In this document: positions 53,530 through 62,439 of the stretch, one piece after another
How positions within the stretch are numbered: position 1 is the first letter of the stretch
Layout of the letters: the number at the start of each line of letters is the position of its first letter
From: an uncultured Alphaproteobacteria bacterium
GTDB taxonomy: Bacteria > Pseudomonadota > Alphaproteobacteria > Rhodobacterales > Rhodobacteraceae
Direction: 5' to 3'
Length of the DNA: 63,834 nt
NCBI GenBank assembly: GCA_902533625.1
Contig: CACAMI010000009.1
Span: forward strand, 1 to 63,834
Program-made: the position numbers and the translations under genes
The notes under the pieces: generated by a model
Told to the model about the DNA's origin: nothing
Database searches by the model: none
The model's input: the letters and a program-made list of their open reading frames with translations, nothing else

Positions 53530-53781
53530 TTATAGGGCTTCTCTTCCAGCTAAAATTAAGATTTTTTTAAGCTCTTTTGCAACTGAAAATCCTCCTTCAA
53601 GAGCGTAAATATACGCCTGAGTCATCAAAAAATATGCGCTTTTCTCATCACCCGCTTTGAGATCAAATTCCGCCTTACTCCTATATATGTTAACGACAGT
53701 TTCTAAATCGTTTTCTGAAAATGCCTTTTGAAGCTCAAAATTTGCGATATCCAAGTCATCGTTGGAATAGCTCGTAATCAT
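53530..53781 (-). CDS. Small alpha-helical protein downstream of the Rieske oxygenase gene
   Basis: I recognise no family. The 83-residue protein is predicted to be mostly helical, with two repeat-like helix pairs (FELQKAFSENDLETVVNIYR and AEFDLKAGDEKSAYFLMTQ) reminiscent of TPR-type packing. It follows the Rieske oxygenase gene by only 12 bases on the same strand, so it is co-transcribed and may be an accessory or assembly partner. That role is inference from position. Confidence 0.6.
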   Translation of the reverse strand: MITSYSNDDLDIANFELQKAFSENDLETVVNIYRSKAEFDLKAGDEKSAYFLMTQAYIYALEGGFSVAKELKKILILAGREAL

Positions 53782-53793
53782 CCCTCAACCTCA

Positions 53794-54951
53794 TTAGATA
53801 AATTCTTTAGCAACCCAATTATGGAAATTATGTGTAGGACCATCCATAATAGGAGAAAATCTTCCTCCATCAAAAAATTTACCGTGCCGCCCTCTTTGCA
53901 TACCTTCGACAACAAAAATATCCTCCTTTAGCACAGATTTCCACCATGAAAAATTTTGCTTCCTTAGTTGGGAAAATGTAGCTTCTGTGGATTCTTTCTT
54001 TGCATAATAAATTGCAACGTGCTCCCGAGTAAATTCCTTATTTATAGGCTCTAAAATAATAGAAAATATATGGTCCCTATGAACACCCAATAATACATTT
54101 GGGTACACTGCAATGTATTCAGCGCCCTCATTCCACTTGCTTGAAAGACCATCAAAATCATAAAATACCTTACCTTCATCTTCAATTTGTCGGTAAACGT
54201 AAGATCCTTGACCAGAGAATTCGTTTTTTTCCTGAATATTATAATGGTCTTCTAACTTGGAAATTATATTTAATTCTGGATGGACCCACGGAAGATGGTA
54301 GCTTTCACAATAATTTTCAACAGCTAATTTCCAATTACAATTTAGCTCTAATATGAATGAACTATCAGTATTTGAATAAAAAAGAGATTTATCAAATTCG
54401 CACCATCTAGAAAGAAGATTTCTATTAACCTTTTCAAATGGTTCAGCATTACCGGAAATATTTACAAAAATAACACCCAAATAAACGGTCGAATTAATTT
54501 TTGTAAGCCCAAGTTCTTTTTTATTAATATCTTCGTGTGCATTTTGACCAGGTCCACCTACATGAGGAGTAGCTCGTAAATTTCCATCAAGGTTATAGCT
54601 CCAGGAATGGTAAGGGCATCTAATTGTACCTCTAATATTTTTTTTCTCATTAACTAAAATCATGCCTCTATGTCGACAAATATTTTGGAAAACTACCACT
54701 TCGCCGTCTTGATTTCTGACAACTAATAGTGGAAACCCTAGAAAATTGATCGGTAATGCATCTCCGTTGTTTGGGATATCCTTTGAGAAAGCAACTCCCG
54801 ACCATTTATTGAAAAGCAGAATTTCCTTTTCCTTTTGAAAAATACTCTCGTCAACGTAATGGGAATTAGGCAATCCATTAGCTTTAGAAATTGGCAAGTC
54901 AACTTTTGACAAATCTGAAACCATTATTTCACCTGTAAACTTTGGGGACAA
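53794..54951 (-). CDS. Rieske non-heme iron oxygenase alpha subunit, quaternary-amine-type
   Basis: Rieske oxygenase of 385 residues. The 2Fe-2S ligands are in NICRHRGMIL and IRCPYHSWSY (CxH and CxxH). The catalytic iron site is in VENYCESYHLPWVHPEL with two histidines, and a C-terminal aspartate lies near KEDIFVVEGMQRG. The bridging position, three residues before the first histidine, is glutamate instead of the aspartate of classic aromatic oxygenases. Glutamate here is known in carnitine oxygenase CntA and seen in GbcA, suggesting N-demethylation or hydroxylation of a quaternary amine. A reductase partner (CntB/GbcB type) is not encoded nearby. Substrate is unproven. Confidence 0.88.
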   Translation of the reverse strand: MSPKFTGEIMVSDLSKVDLPISKANGLPNSHYVDESIFQKEKEILLFNKWSGVAFSKDIPNNGDALPINFLGFPLLVVRNQDGEVVVFQNICRHRGMILVNEKKNIRGTIRCPYHSWSYNLDGNLRATPHVGGPGQNAHEDINKKELGLTKINSTVYLGVIFVNISGNAEPFEKVNRNLLSRWCEFDKSLFYSNTDSSFILELNCNWKLAVENYCESYHLPWVHPELNIISKLEDHYNIQEKNEFSGQGSYVYRQIEDEGKVFYDFDGLSSKWNEGAEYIAVYPNVLLGVHRDHIFSIILEPINKEFTREHVAIYYAKKESTEATFSQLRKQNFSWWKSVLKEDIFVVEGMQRGRHGKFFDGGRFSPIMDGPTHNFHNWVAKEFI

Positions 54952-55068
54952 TAAGGATATTATAGTAATCTAAATCTTAATATGCTATCAAAATTTGATA
55001 AGTCATAGAGATTTTGCGATATCTATTTCAGGTTATAACCGGCAAGGAATTGTTTAAGAGTGGTTTGT

Positions 55069-55710
55069 ATGAAAAAGAGCGAGATGCCAATACTTTATAG
55101 CTTTAGACGATGTCCTTATGCAATAAGAGCGCGTTTGGCTCTATTAGTGGCTCAACAGACTGTCGTGTTGAGAGAAATTGTCTTGAGAGATAAGCCTAAA
55201 GAATTTCTAAATACTTCGCCAAGCGAAACGGTGCCCTGCCTCGTTTTAAAGGATGAAGTAATTGATGAAAGCCTAGATATTATGATTTGGGCCTTGAAAA
55301 TGAAAGACCCAAAAAATTGGCTAAAAATGCCGGATAATGGCTACGAGATAATTAAAATGATAGACAATGAATTTAAGGATTTGTTGGATAAAACAAAATA
55401 TTCGACAAGGTACGCCAATGAAGATGTAACTGAAAATCGGAAATTTGCAGTAAATATCTTGATTAAATTAGAAGAAAGTATGCGCGGAAAGTATCTATTT
55501 GGTGATGAGCCATCATTATGTGACATAGCTATCTTTCCATTTGTAAGACAGTTTGCATTTATTGATAAGGCTTTTTTCGATAATTTAGGCTGGAGAAAGT
55601 TAAGTGCCTGGTTGGACAGCTTTATAGAGTCTAAGCTTTTCATTGAGTGTCAGCATAAATTTAAACAGTGGCATCCTGCTGATTTAGAAGTTCACTTCCC
55701 TTTAAAATGA
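55069..55710 (+). CDS. Glutathione S-transferase-like protein
   Basis: GST-fold protein of about 213 residues with the N-terminal YSFRRCPYAIRARLAL motif, whose CPYA recalls omega- and glutaredoxin-like GSTs with an active cysteine, then ETVPCLVLKDEVIDESLDI for glutathione binding and a helical C-terminal domain with EPSLCDIAIFPFVRQFA. The longest frame starts at GTG 55060, but the ATG at 55069 with AAGAG upstream is preferred. Its stop overlaps the FAH-family gene by 4 bases (ATGA), so the two are translationally coupled and may serve one pathway. Confidence 0.87.
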   Translation: MKKSEMPILYSFRRCPYAIRARLALLVAQQTVVLREIVLRDKPKEFLNTSPSETVPCLVLKDEVIDESLDIMIWALKMKDPKNWLKMPDNGYEIIKMIDNEFKDLLDKTKYSTRYANEDVTENRKFAVNILIKLEESMRGKYLFGDEPSLCDIAIFPFVRQFAFIDKAFFDNLGWRKLSAWLDSFIESKLFIECQHKFKQWHPADLEVHFPLK

Positions 55711-56510
55711 AAAATATGAGTATTAGCAAAACACTACTAAAATGTCTGTATGAAAAAAAATATGCTGAATTGCCCTCGTCCCTTGATGGGAAGTTCGATA
55801 TTAAGATTGCTTATCAAGTAGCAATGGAAATTTGTGAAGCTAGAGACCTTCAGGGAGAGAAGCTTGAGGGGATTAAGGTTGGATTCACAAATATGAACAT
55901 TTGGAAACAATACAATGTAAATGTTCCTATCTTTGGCCCTATGTACAGCTCCACTGTCATAAATTATAATAATAAATTTAATGTAAACAGATATTTAGAG
56001 CCAAAATTTGAACCAGAAATTTATTTTAAGTTAAAAAAATATCCGAACTCAAAAATGACCGACTTAGAACTGCTAGATTGCTGTTCTCATTTTGGAGTTG
56101 GAATAGAAATAGTGCAATCAATTTTTGAAGGGTGGAAATTTTCCGCACCGGACGCAATCGCTGCATTTGGGCTTCACGGACAATTTAAAAAGCTTAAAGA
56201 GATAAACCTAGCCGGATACTCAGAAGGCATTGAAGCATTAGGAAGAAGCCTTTCAAATTTTTCATTAACATTGGTTAGAAATGGTGAAGTGGTTGAAAAA
56301 GGCCATGCTAGAAATATTCTAGGAAAAGGTCCTGTGGAATCTTTAAGGGCTTATGTTTTATTTTGTGAGAAGTATATTAAGGACTGGCTGTTGCTTGATA
56401 AACCAATCACTACGGGAACAATAACAAATGCATACGACGTGCATGAGGGAGAAGAATATTTATTGGCTTTCGAAGACATTCAAATAGAGGCTATAAAAAC
56501 AAAAGTTTAG
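55707..56510 (+). CDS. 2-keto-4-pentenoate hydratase/FAH-family protein
   Basis: Fumarylacetoacetate-hydrolase-fold protein of 267 residues. Recognisable stretches are GIKVGFTNMN near residue 50, LEPKFEPEIYFKL with the metal-binding glutamates, HFGVGIEIVQSIFEGWKF and, near the C-terminus, TGTITNAYDVHEGEEY. Similar enzymes hydrate 2-oxopent-4-enoate or decarboxylate oxaloacetate and need a divalent metal. It is coupled to the upstream GST gene, a pairing that recalls maleylacetoacetate-type ring-cleavage routes, though no dioxygenase is next to it. The stop is 2 bases from the convergent methyltransferase gene. Confidence 0.85.
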   Translation: MKNMSISKTLLKCLYEKKYAELPSSLDGKFDIKIAYQVAMEICEARDLQGEKLEGIKVGFTNMNIWKQYNVNVPIFGPMYSSTVINYNNKFNVNRYLEPKFEPEIYFKLKKYPNSKMTDLELLDCCSHFGVGIEIVQSIFEGWKFSAPDAIAAFGLHGQFKKLKEINLAGYSEGIEALGRSLSNFSLTLVRNGEVVEKGHARNILGKGPVESLRAYVLFCEKYIKDWLLLDKPITTGTITNAYDVHEGEEYLLAFEDIQIEAIKTKV

Positions 56511-56512
56511 CC

Positions 56513-57139
56513 TTAATTTCTTCTAAAAATTAGTAATTTACCCGGCCTATCTAACTTGGTCATATAGTTATGGTCCTGAATATCAACTATATTGATTAAA
56601 TTTTGTTTCTTAAGATCTTCGATGTAATCCATATAGTTTTCTAAATTAAAAGGTTCGGCATTCATAAATATTATTATAAGGGAATTTTTTTCCACCAATT
56701 TAACGAGAAGTTCAAGAGATTCAGGCCCAATATGCCCCAACCCAAAGCTACCCACGCAAATCAGTGCTTCGAAAGGTTTTGAAATAATTCCTTCCAAATT
56801 TTCAATCTTTTTCTGGTAAAATTCCCTATATATTTGCTTCTTTTTAGCTATAGCTATCATTTTTGACGAAACATCTAGCCCCCAAATATTCAAAAAACCA
56901 GATGACTTTAATTCCTCACCGACAAGTCCGGTTCCGCACCCTATATCAATAATATTGCAAGATTTTCGTAATTCATATGTTGAAAATGCCTTAGATCCAA
57001 TGATGTGCGCACAATACCCATAATCATGCAGCAATTCTTTTTCATATTGTTTTGCCCACAAATCATAGTGTTCCTCAGGATCTATGCTCACATTCTTTCC
57101 AGACACAGCAGCTAATTTTTTTCCCAAATGATTATTCAA
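56513..57139 (-). CDS. Class I SAM-dependent methyltransferase
   Basis: Rossmann-fold methyltransferase of 208 residues. Motif I is NIIDIGCGTGLVGEEL near residue 65, followed by GLDVSSKMIAIAKKK. The later motif region FEALICVGSFGLGHIGPES lacks the usual aromatic signature of small-molecule enzymes. The family is very broad, and the neighbours do not identify the acceptor. It converges with the FAH-family gene. Upstream of it, between 57140 and 57356, is a 217-base spacer without a gene. Confidence 0.82.
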   Translation of the reverse strand: MNNHLGKKLAAVSGKNVSIDPEEHYDLWAKQYEKELLHDYGYCAHIIGSKAFSTYELRKSCNIIDIGCGTGLVGEELKSSGFLNIWGLDVSSKMIAIAKKKQIYREFYQKKIENLEGIISKPFEALICVGSFGLGHIGPESLELLVKLVEKNSLIIIFMNAEPFNLENYMDYIEDLKKQNLINIVDIQDHNYMTKLDRPGKLLIFRRN

Positions 57140-57356
57140 TGCTTATACCTTAATTGCCACCTTGATAGGTTCTCCATTCCCGCCCCTTTTAAAATGCTGC
57201 AGTAAGTCAGAACATCTTTATCCAGAATAGCCTCTATGTTTCCATCTCAAAGGACGTAGGTGTACTTTTTGTAATATAGTTAATTTAATTTTCAAATAAA
57301 AATCGTATCTAATAAACCGTAGGCTTATAAAGGCAGTTCAAAAATTTTAATTAAAA

Positions 57357-58010
57357 CTAAGGCTTTTTTGTTTTAAACGATCTTTTTCTCAAGGGATAAC
57401 AGGCAGTGCATATTTCACATACTGTTCCATCACATCCTCTGGCAGTACAAAATTCTCTCCCGTAATAAATAATTTGAAGATGTAGTTTATTCCAGAGGCT
57501 TTTTGGAAAAGACTTTTTCAAATCTTTTTCTGTTTGAGTCACATTTTTTCCATTTGTTAATCCCCATCTTTGTGCCAGTCTATGAATATGCGTATCGACT
57601 GGAAACGCTGGATGCCCAAAGGCTTGTGCCATTACCACTCCAGCAGTTTTGTGACCCACTCCAGGTAACTTTTCTAAACTTTCAAAGCTATCAGGTACGC
57701 TGCCCAAGTGATCTTTACACAATATAATTGATAATTTTGAAATTGCGTTTGACTTTTGTGGAGCAAGTCCACATGGCCTTATAATTTTATAGATATCCTC
57801 TTCCGAGATTTTCATCATTTCACACGGGCTGTTTGCTTTGGCAAACAAATTTGGAGTAACCTTATTAACTCTTTCATCAGTGCACTGCGCGCTAAGTAGC
57901 ACTGCCACTAATAACTCGAACTTATTGCTATGATGTAAAGGGATTGGGGGATTAGGATATAGTTTTCCTAATGTGGTCTGAATAATCTCTACCCTTTCCT
58001 TTTTAAGCAT
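57357..58010 (-). CDS. nth: Endonuclease III (DNA glycosylase/AP lyase)
   Basis: Base-excision repair enzyme that removes oxidised pyrimidines and cuts abasic sites. The 217-residue protein has the helix-hairpin-helix LEKLPGVGHKTAGVV with the catalytic lysine, VDTHIHRLAQRWGL with the catalytic aspartate, and a C-terminal cysteine cluster. The cysteines are at relative positions 0, 5, 10, 13 and 16 (from CTARGC to TAC), whereas the classic [4Fe-4S] pattern is C-x6-C-x2-C-x5-C (0, 7, 10, 16). Four of the usual positions are partly kept, so the cluster may still form with altered spacing. It diverges from the cyclase gene. Confidence 0.93.
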   Translation of the reverse strand: MLKKERVEIIQTTLGKLYPNPPIPLHHSNKFELLVAVLLSAQCTDERVNKVTPNLFAKANSPCEMMKISEEDIYKIIRPCGLAPQKSNAISKLSIILCKDHLGSVPDSFESLEKLPGVGHKTAGVVMAQAFGHPAFPVDTHIHRLAQRWGLTNGKNVTQTEKDLKKSFPKSLWNKLHLQIIYYGREFCTARGCDGTVCEICTACYPLRKRSFKTKKP

Positions 58011-58165
58011 TTTTCCTCATTGCCGCGCTACCTCTTATTATTTTTACTATAATCCAAAATTAGATTTTACCTATCTTTTTTCTATAATTGCAATGTCATT
58101 ACTTCTATACTTTTAGTGCAATGAGAACTAGAGTTATCTTTCCTCTTAATAAGCTGATTCTAATT

Positions 58166-59923
58166 ATGTCTGAAAAAAAAATAGATAGAAAAATCGCTGT
58201 TATATTTGTAACTGACGTAGTCGGTTTTAGTAAGCTTATGGAAAAAAATGAGGACGAGACCCTTCAAAGCTTTAGGGCATGTAAGGAATTATTAGACAAC
58301 CTTTTCCAGGAACATGGGGGACGGATATTTAATACTGCCGGAGACTCGGTCTTAGCAGAATTTCAAAGCGCCGTATCCGCTGTAATTTGTGCTTCAGAGT
58401 TTCAAAAACTTGTAAAAGAAAGAAACTCTAATGTCTCTGAGGTTTCTCAAATGCATTTTAGAATTGGACTGAATATGGGTGACGTCATAGTTGAAGGAGA
58501 TAACCTCTACGGTGACGGAGTTAACGTAGCAGCCAGGCTTGAAGCACTATCACAACCTAATGGCGTCTGTCTGTCAAAAAGTATCCATGATTTTGTTGCA
58601 CAAAAAACAGATCTTATTTTTAATGATATTGGGGGTCAAAAAGTAAAAAACACTGAAGTACATGCATTCGATCTCTCCGTAACAGATCTTGAAAAGAGAG
58701 AAATTGGGAATTCTAGCTCTCAAGAATCAGAACAAGAGAGCAAGCCGCCTTCTATAGCGGTGTTGCCATTTCTAAATTTGAGCAACGATGATGAACAAGA
58801 GTATTTTGCGGATGGGATCACCGAAGATATTATATCAAATTTATCGCTATGGAAAACCTTTCCAGTTATTTCTAGAAATTCCTCATTTAGTTTCAAAGGT
58901 GTTAAGGAAAGGTCTGCTGAAGTAGCAAAAAAATTGGGCGCTGATTATCTTGTTGAAGGCAGTGTTAGAAAGGGAGGGAATAAAGTCCGAATAACAGCTC
59001 AGCTAACTTTTGCTCCGGAGGAAAAGCAGATATGGTCAAAGAGGTGGGATAGGTCACTTGAAGACATTTTTGAAGTTCAAGATGAAGTTTCTCAAGATGT
59101 TGCTGCCCTAATATCCCCAGCCCTCAAAGATCAAGAAAGAGCGAAATTATCTACAAAACCTAAGAAAAATTTTGGTGCTTGGGATGAGTATCTTCAGGGC
59201 TTAAGTATTTATAATGGTCAAGCTTTTACGGAGCATTCTGGTACTGTCATTGAACACTGCAAAAGGGCAATAGAATTAGACGCAAATTTTTGCGACGCAT
59301 ATGTTTTATATTGTACAGCCTTACAACCATCGATCTACAATCATGAAAAACAAAATGAAAGAGCAGAAAATGAACGTCTTTTTCACAAGTTAGCGCAAAA
59401 GGCTGTTGATTTGGATCCAGAAAATCCAGATGCATTATCAACATTGAGCTTATCATACAGTATAAAAAAGGACTTCGAAAAACGTTTGGAGCTCGCTGAA
59501 AAAGCCCTAGAGATAAATCCAAATCATCCGAGAACTAATTTCCAATACGGGCAAGCTTTATCTAATTTTGGAAGATTTGAAGAAACTCTACAGCACGTAA
59601 ACAAGGCTATTGAATTAGATCCAATATCAAAAAGAAACTACGAAGGATTTTTAGTTTTACTTTATATTGCCTTAAAAGATTGGGATAACGCCTTAAATTG
59701 GTGCGACGTGCTTAATGAGAGAGACCCTCACTCACGGTTTTTAGGATGGAGAGCAGCAATTTTGGCCATGAAAGGCAATACTGATGAAGCAAAGGAATAT
59801 TTATTAAAATATCAAAATGAACGCCCTGAAGTCAAAACAACTTCTGATTATGAAAAAGTGGCTCCAACGATCATAAAGGATATTCTTTTAGAAGGCTTAA
59901 AGAAAGCTGGTTTGCCAAGTTAG
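58166..59923 (+). CDS. Class III adenylate/guanylate cyclase with TolB-like and TPR domains
   Basis: A 585-residue protein common in alphaproteobacteria. A class III cyclase domain (about 8-165) has FVTDVVGFSKL and TAGDSVLAEF with the metal aspartates and NVAARLEALSQP with the transition-state Asn/Arg. Next comes a TolB-like domain (about 195-330, SIAVLPFLNLSND and EYFADGITEDII), then several TPR repeats to the end. No membrane segment is seen, so it is probably cytosolic. It would make cAMP or act as a protein scaffold. The longest frame opens at TTG 58088; the ATG at 58166 (MSEKKIDRKIAV) starts at the family N-terminus and is used. Confidence 0.9.
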   Translation: MSEKKIDRKIAVIFVTDVVGFSKLMEKNEDETLQSFRACKELLDNLFQEHGGRIFNTAGDSVLAEFQSAVSAVICASEFQKLVKERNSNVSEVSQMHFRIGLNMGDVIVEGDNLYGDGVNVAARLEALSQPNGVCLSKSIHDFVAQKTDLIFNDIGGQKVKNTEVHAFDLSVTDLEKREIGNSSSQESEQESKPPSIAVLPFLNLSNDDEQEYFADGITEDIISNLSLWKTFPVISRNSSFSFKGVKERSAEVAKKLGADYLVEGSVRKGGNKVRITAQLTFAPEEKQIWSKRWDRSLEDIFEVQDEVSQDVAALISPALKDQERAKLSTKPKKNFGAWDEYLQGLSIYNGQAFTEHSGTVIEHCKRAIELDANFCDAYVLYCTALQPSIYNHEKQNERAENERLFHKLAQKAVDLDPENPDALSTLSLSYSIKKDFEKRLELAEKALEINPNHPRTNFQYGQALSNFGRFEETLQHVNKAIELDPISKRNYEGFLVLLYIALKDWDNALNWCDVLNERDPHSRFLGWRAAILAMKGNTDEAKEYLLKYQNERPEVKTTSDYEKVAPTIIKDILLEGLKKAGLPS

Positions 59924-59943
59924 AAAAAGATTATACGTTCTTT

Positions 59944-60147
59944 GTGTTTAAAAAATCTGTCTCTTTCCTTGCCGATTGTCTATTAATTCTTTACATTGTT
60001 GCATGTGGTACTTGTAAGGTAAACGTAATTAGGGGTGATATTGACCATCAAGATGTTTACTTAAATGCAACTGAGAGAGCAAAGAATAATGTAATGATGA
60101 CTTGTATCTCAAGATCTCTTTCAAATCGCTTAATATTAGATATATAG
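59944..60147 (+). CDS. Possible small lipoprotein, 67 residues
   Basis: I recognise no family. The frame starts with GTG at 59944 and encodes a lysine-containing N-terminus, a hydrophobic stretch and LYIVACGTC, which matches a lipobox with cleavage before Cys. The rest is polar (GDIDHQDVYLNATERAKNN). It lies 20 bases after the cyclase gene and 9 bases before a GST-like gene, in a short gap. No clear ribosome-binding site is visible, so it may be real or chance. Confidence 0.35.
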   Translation: MFKKSVSFLADCLLILYIVACGTCKVNVIRGDIDHQDVYLNATERAKNNVMMTCISRSLSNRLILDI

Positions 60148-60156
60148 GATTTAAAG

Positions 60157-60801
60157 ATGATTAAACTCTATGATTATGAATTATCGGGAAACTGCTACAA
60201 AATACGTTTAATCCTATCGTTTCTTAACTTGAGTTATGAAAAAATTCATATAGAATTTTACCCTAGTGAAGAACACAAATCTGAACATTTTCTACAAATC
60301 AATCCTTTAGGGCAACTTCCCGTAATCTCAGATGATGGTTTTATTTTGAGAGATGCACAGGCAATTCTGGTTTATCTCGTGTCAAAATATGATAAAGGTG
60401 GAACATGGTATCCAGTAGAGAACCCTGAAAAAATTGGAATGATTTCTCAATGGTTGGCTTTTGGGGATTCTTTGACCGGAAGTGCCTCAGCTGCCCGCTT
60501 GCACGACACGCTATGCTATCATCATTTTAATATTGAAAAATGCAGGTCAGCGGCTCACTCACAATTTAGAATATTAGATGAGCATTTATTTTTTCAAGAA
60601 GAGTTAGGTAATGATTGGATATGTGATGGAGTAAAGCCAACAATAGCTGATATAGCTTGCTTTCCGTATATAGCCCTTTCAGAGGATGGAGGGATCTCTC
60701 GAATATCCTATCCGGCAATTAGGCGCTGGTTAGACCGATTTAAACGAATTGAACGGTTCTCTGTCATGTCTGGGGTTTTTCCTGCAGGTCCAGGTATTTG
60801 A
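60157..60801 (+). CDS. Glutathione S-transferase-like protein
   Basis: GST-fold protein of 214 residues. The N-terminal thioredoxin-like part has LYDYELSGNCYKIRLILSFL and NPLGQLPVISDDGFILRDAQAILVYL, the typical bacterial GST pattern with the serine region before glutathione, and the C-terminal helical part ends in a PTIADIACFPYIAL motif. It resembles beta/theta-type GSTs encoded in catabolic regions. It starts 9 bases after a possible small lipoprotein. This is the third GST-fold gene in 14 kb of this window. The substrate is unknown. Confidence 0.88.
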   Translation: MIKLYDYELSGNCYKIRLILSFLNLSYEKIHIEFYPSEEHKSEHFLQINPLGQLPVISDDGFILRDAQAILVYLVSKYDKGGTWYPVENPEKIGMISQWLAFGDSLTGSASAARLHDTLCYHHFNIEKCRSAAHSQFRILDEHLFFQEELGNDWICDGVKPTIADIACFPYIALSEDGGISRISYPAIRRWLDRFKRIERFSVMSGVFPAGPGI

Positions 60802-61013
60802 CTTAACTAACTGAATTAAAAAATTATTTATGTATCTGTACATATTTTGATACCTTTAAACTACAGACAAAAGAATATAACTTTCCTCTTAACCCTTTTT
60901 ATCGACTAATAGTAATTTTAACCATATAATAACGGTGCTACATTATGAAAAATATAGAATATTCCGTAAGGCCCATTAATTTATTAATACCCTAATAGTA
61001 GGAGATTTCTAGA

Positions 61014-62372
61014 ATGAATAATGTTCGAGGAAAAGTAATTCTAGGCTCCTTTATACATTCGACCAATCGTGGTAAGGTCGAACTTTTAAAGAACGCTCTG
61101 GTATTAATTAATACAGATGGAAAGATCATCGAGTTAATAGAGAGCAGTGAACCCGGTTATTCTAGCGCTTTGAAGAAGTCACAATCTTCAAATTCGCTTT
61201 ATGAGATTTCAAGTCATCAATATATTGTTCCCGGTTTTACTGATTTGCATATACACGCACCTCAATGGCCTCAATTGGGTAAAGCGCTTGATGTGCCTTT
61301 GGAGGTATGGCTTCAGAAATACACATTTCCTTTAGAAGCAAAATATTGTGATGAAAATTTTGCGAGAATGGTTTACTCGGACTTAGTTGCCACACTTTTA
61401 AAATCAGGAACTACAACAGCAGTTTACTATGGGACCATTCACCAAAAGGCCAACCAAATATTAGCCGATATATGTTTAAATAAGGGTCAGAGAGCAATAA
61501 TAGGAAAGGTTGTAATGGATAACCCAGAGGAGTGCCCCGAGTACTATAGAGATAGTTCCACTCAATCTGCATTGGAAGGAACTTCCAATTTTTTGAATTA
61601 TGTAAAAAACCACCCGAAAAACATTGATCATAAGGTTGATGTTGCGGTAACACCCAGATTTATCCCAAGTTGTACTGATGAAGTATTACAGGAATTGGGT
61701 AAACTTGCAAAAGGGAATTCCACCTATGTTCAAACACATTGTTCCGAGAGTGACTGGGAGCATAATTATGTAATTAATCGTTGTGGAAAATCTGATACGG
61801 AAGCGTTAATGGATTACGGACTTTTAAACCAATCAACTATATTGGCTCATGCAAATTTTATTTCAGAAAACGATATGGAGTTAATAAAAGAGGAGGGAGC
61901 TGGCATTGCACACTGCCCACTATCAAATTTCTTTTTCTCTGATGCGGTATTCCCACTAAGGCGAGCTCTTGAAAAAGGGTTAAGAGTAGGGTTGGGAACG
62001 GACATTGCTGGTGGCCCAAGCCCTTCAATCTTTGATTCCGGAAGATCAGCTATTTCTTCTGCCCGTGCTCTGGAAAATGGTGTTGATCCAAGTATTAATA
62101 GAGATCAAAGAGGCCGTAAGGATAGTAGAATAGATTTTTCTGACGCATTTTATTTAGCCACAAAAGGTGGTGCTGACGTTTTAAACATTCCAACTGGAAG
62201 CTTTGAGAAAGAAAAGCACTTTGATGCACTTTTAATCGACACTCAGGTAGATAATGCCAAAATTTCAATCCACGAAGATGTAGATAACGATCAAGATGTA
62301 ATTCAAAAAATGGTCATGTTGGCCACTAGATCTAATATAGTTAGAACTTGGGTTAGCGGTTTAAGCGTATAA
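61014..62372 (+). CDS. guaD: Guanine deaminase
   Basis: Amidohydrolase of 452 residues that converts guanine to xanthine, opening guanine to catabolism. Zinc-binding motifs are GFTDLHIHAPQWPQLG, THCSESDWEHNY, LAHANFIS and GLGTDIAGGPSPS, in the right order, and PEECPEYYRD also matches GuaD. The strong TAGGAG lies 11 bases before the ATG. The upstream 212-base spacer contains a TATAAT at 60925-60930 but no good -35. No purine-oxidation genes are adjacent; the neighbouring GST genes are probably unrelated. Confidence 0.94.
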   Translation: MNNVRGKVILGSFIHSTNRGKVELLKNALVLINTDGKIIELIESSEPGYSSALKKSQSSNSLYEISSHQYIVPGFTDLHIHAPQWPQLGKALDVPLEVWLQKYTFPLEAKYCDENFARMVYSDLVATLLKSGTTTAVYYGTIHQKANQILADICLNKGQRAIIGKVVMDNPEECPEYYRDSSTQSALEGTSNFLNYVKNHPKNIDHKVDVAVTPRFIPSCTDEVLQELGKLAKGNSTYVQTHCSESDWEHNYVINRCGKSDTEALMDYGLLNQSTILAHANFISENDMELIKEEGAGIAHCPLSNFFFSDAVFPLRRALEKGLRVGLGTDIAGGPSPSIFDSGRSAISSARALENGVDPSINRDQRGRKDSRIDFSDAFYLATKGGADVLNIPTGSFEKEKHFDALLIDTQVDNAKISIHEDVDNDQDVIQKMVMLATRSNIVRTWVSGLSV

Positions 62373-62439
62373 AAAAATCTTTTTGTAGCGGCTCACCTTA
62401 CCTAGACAAAATTGTGCAATTCACCTTTATCTCTCGATT

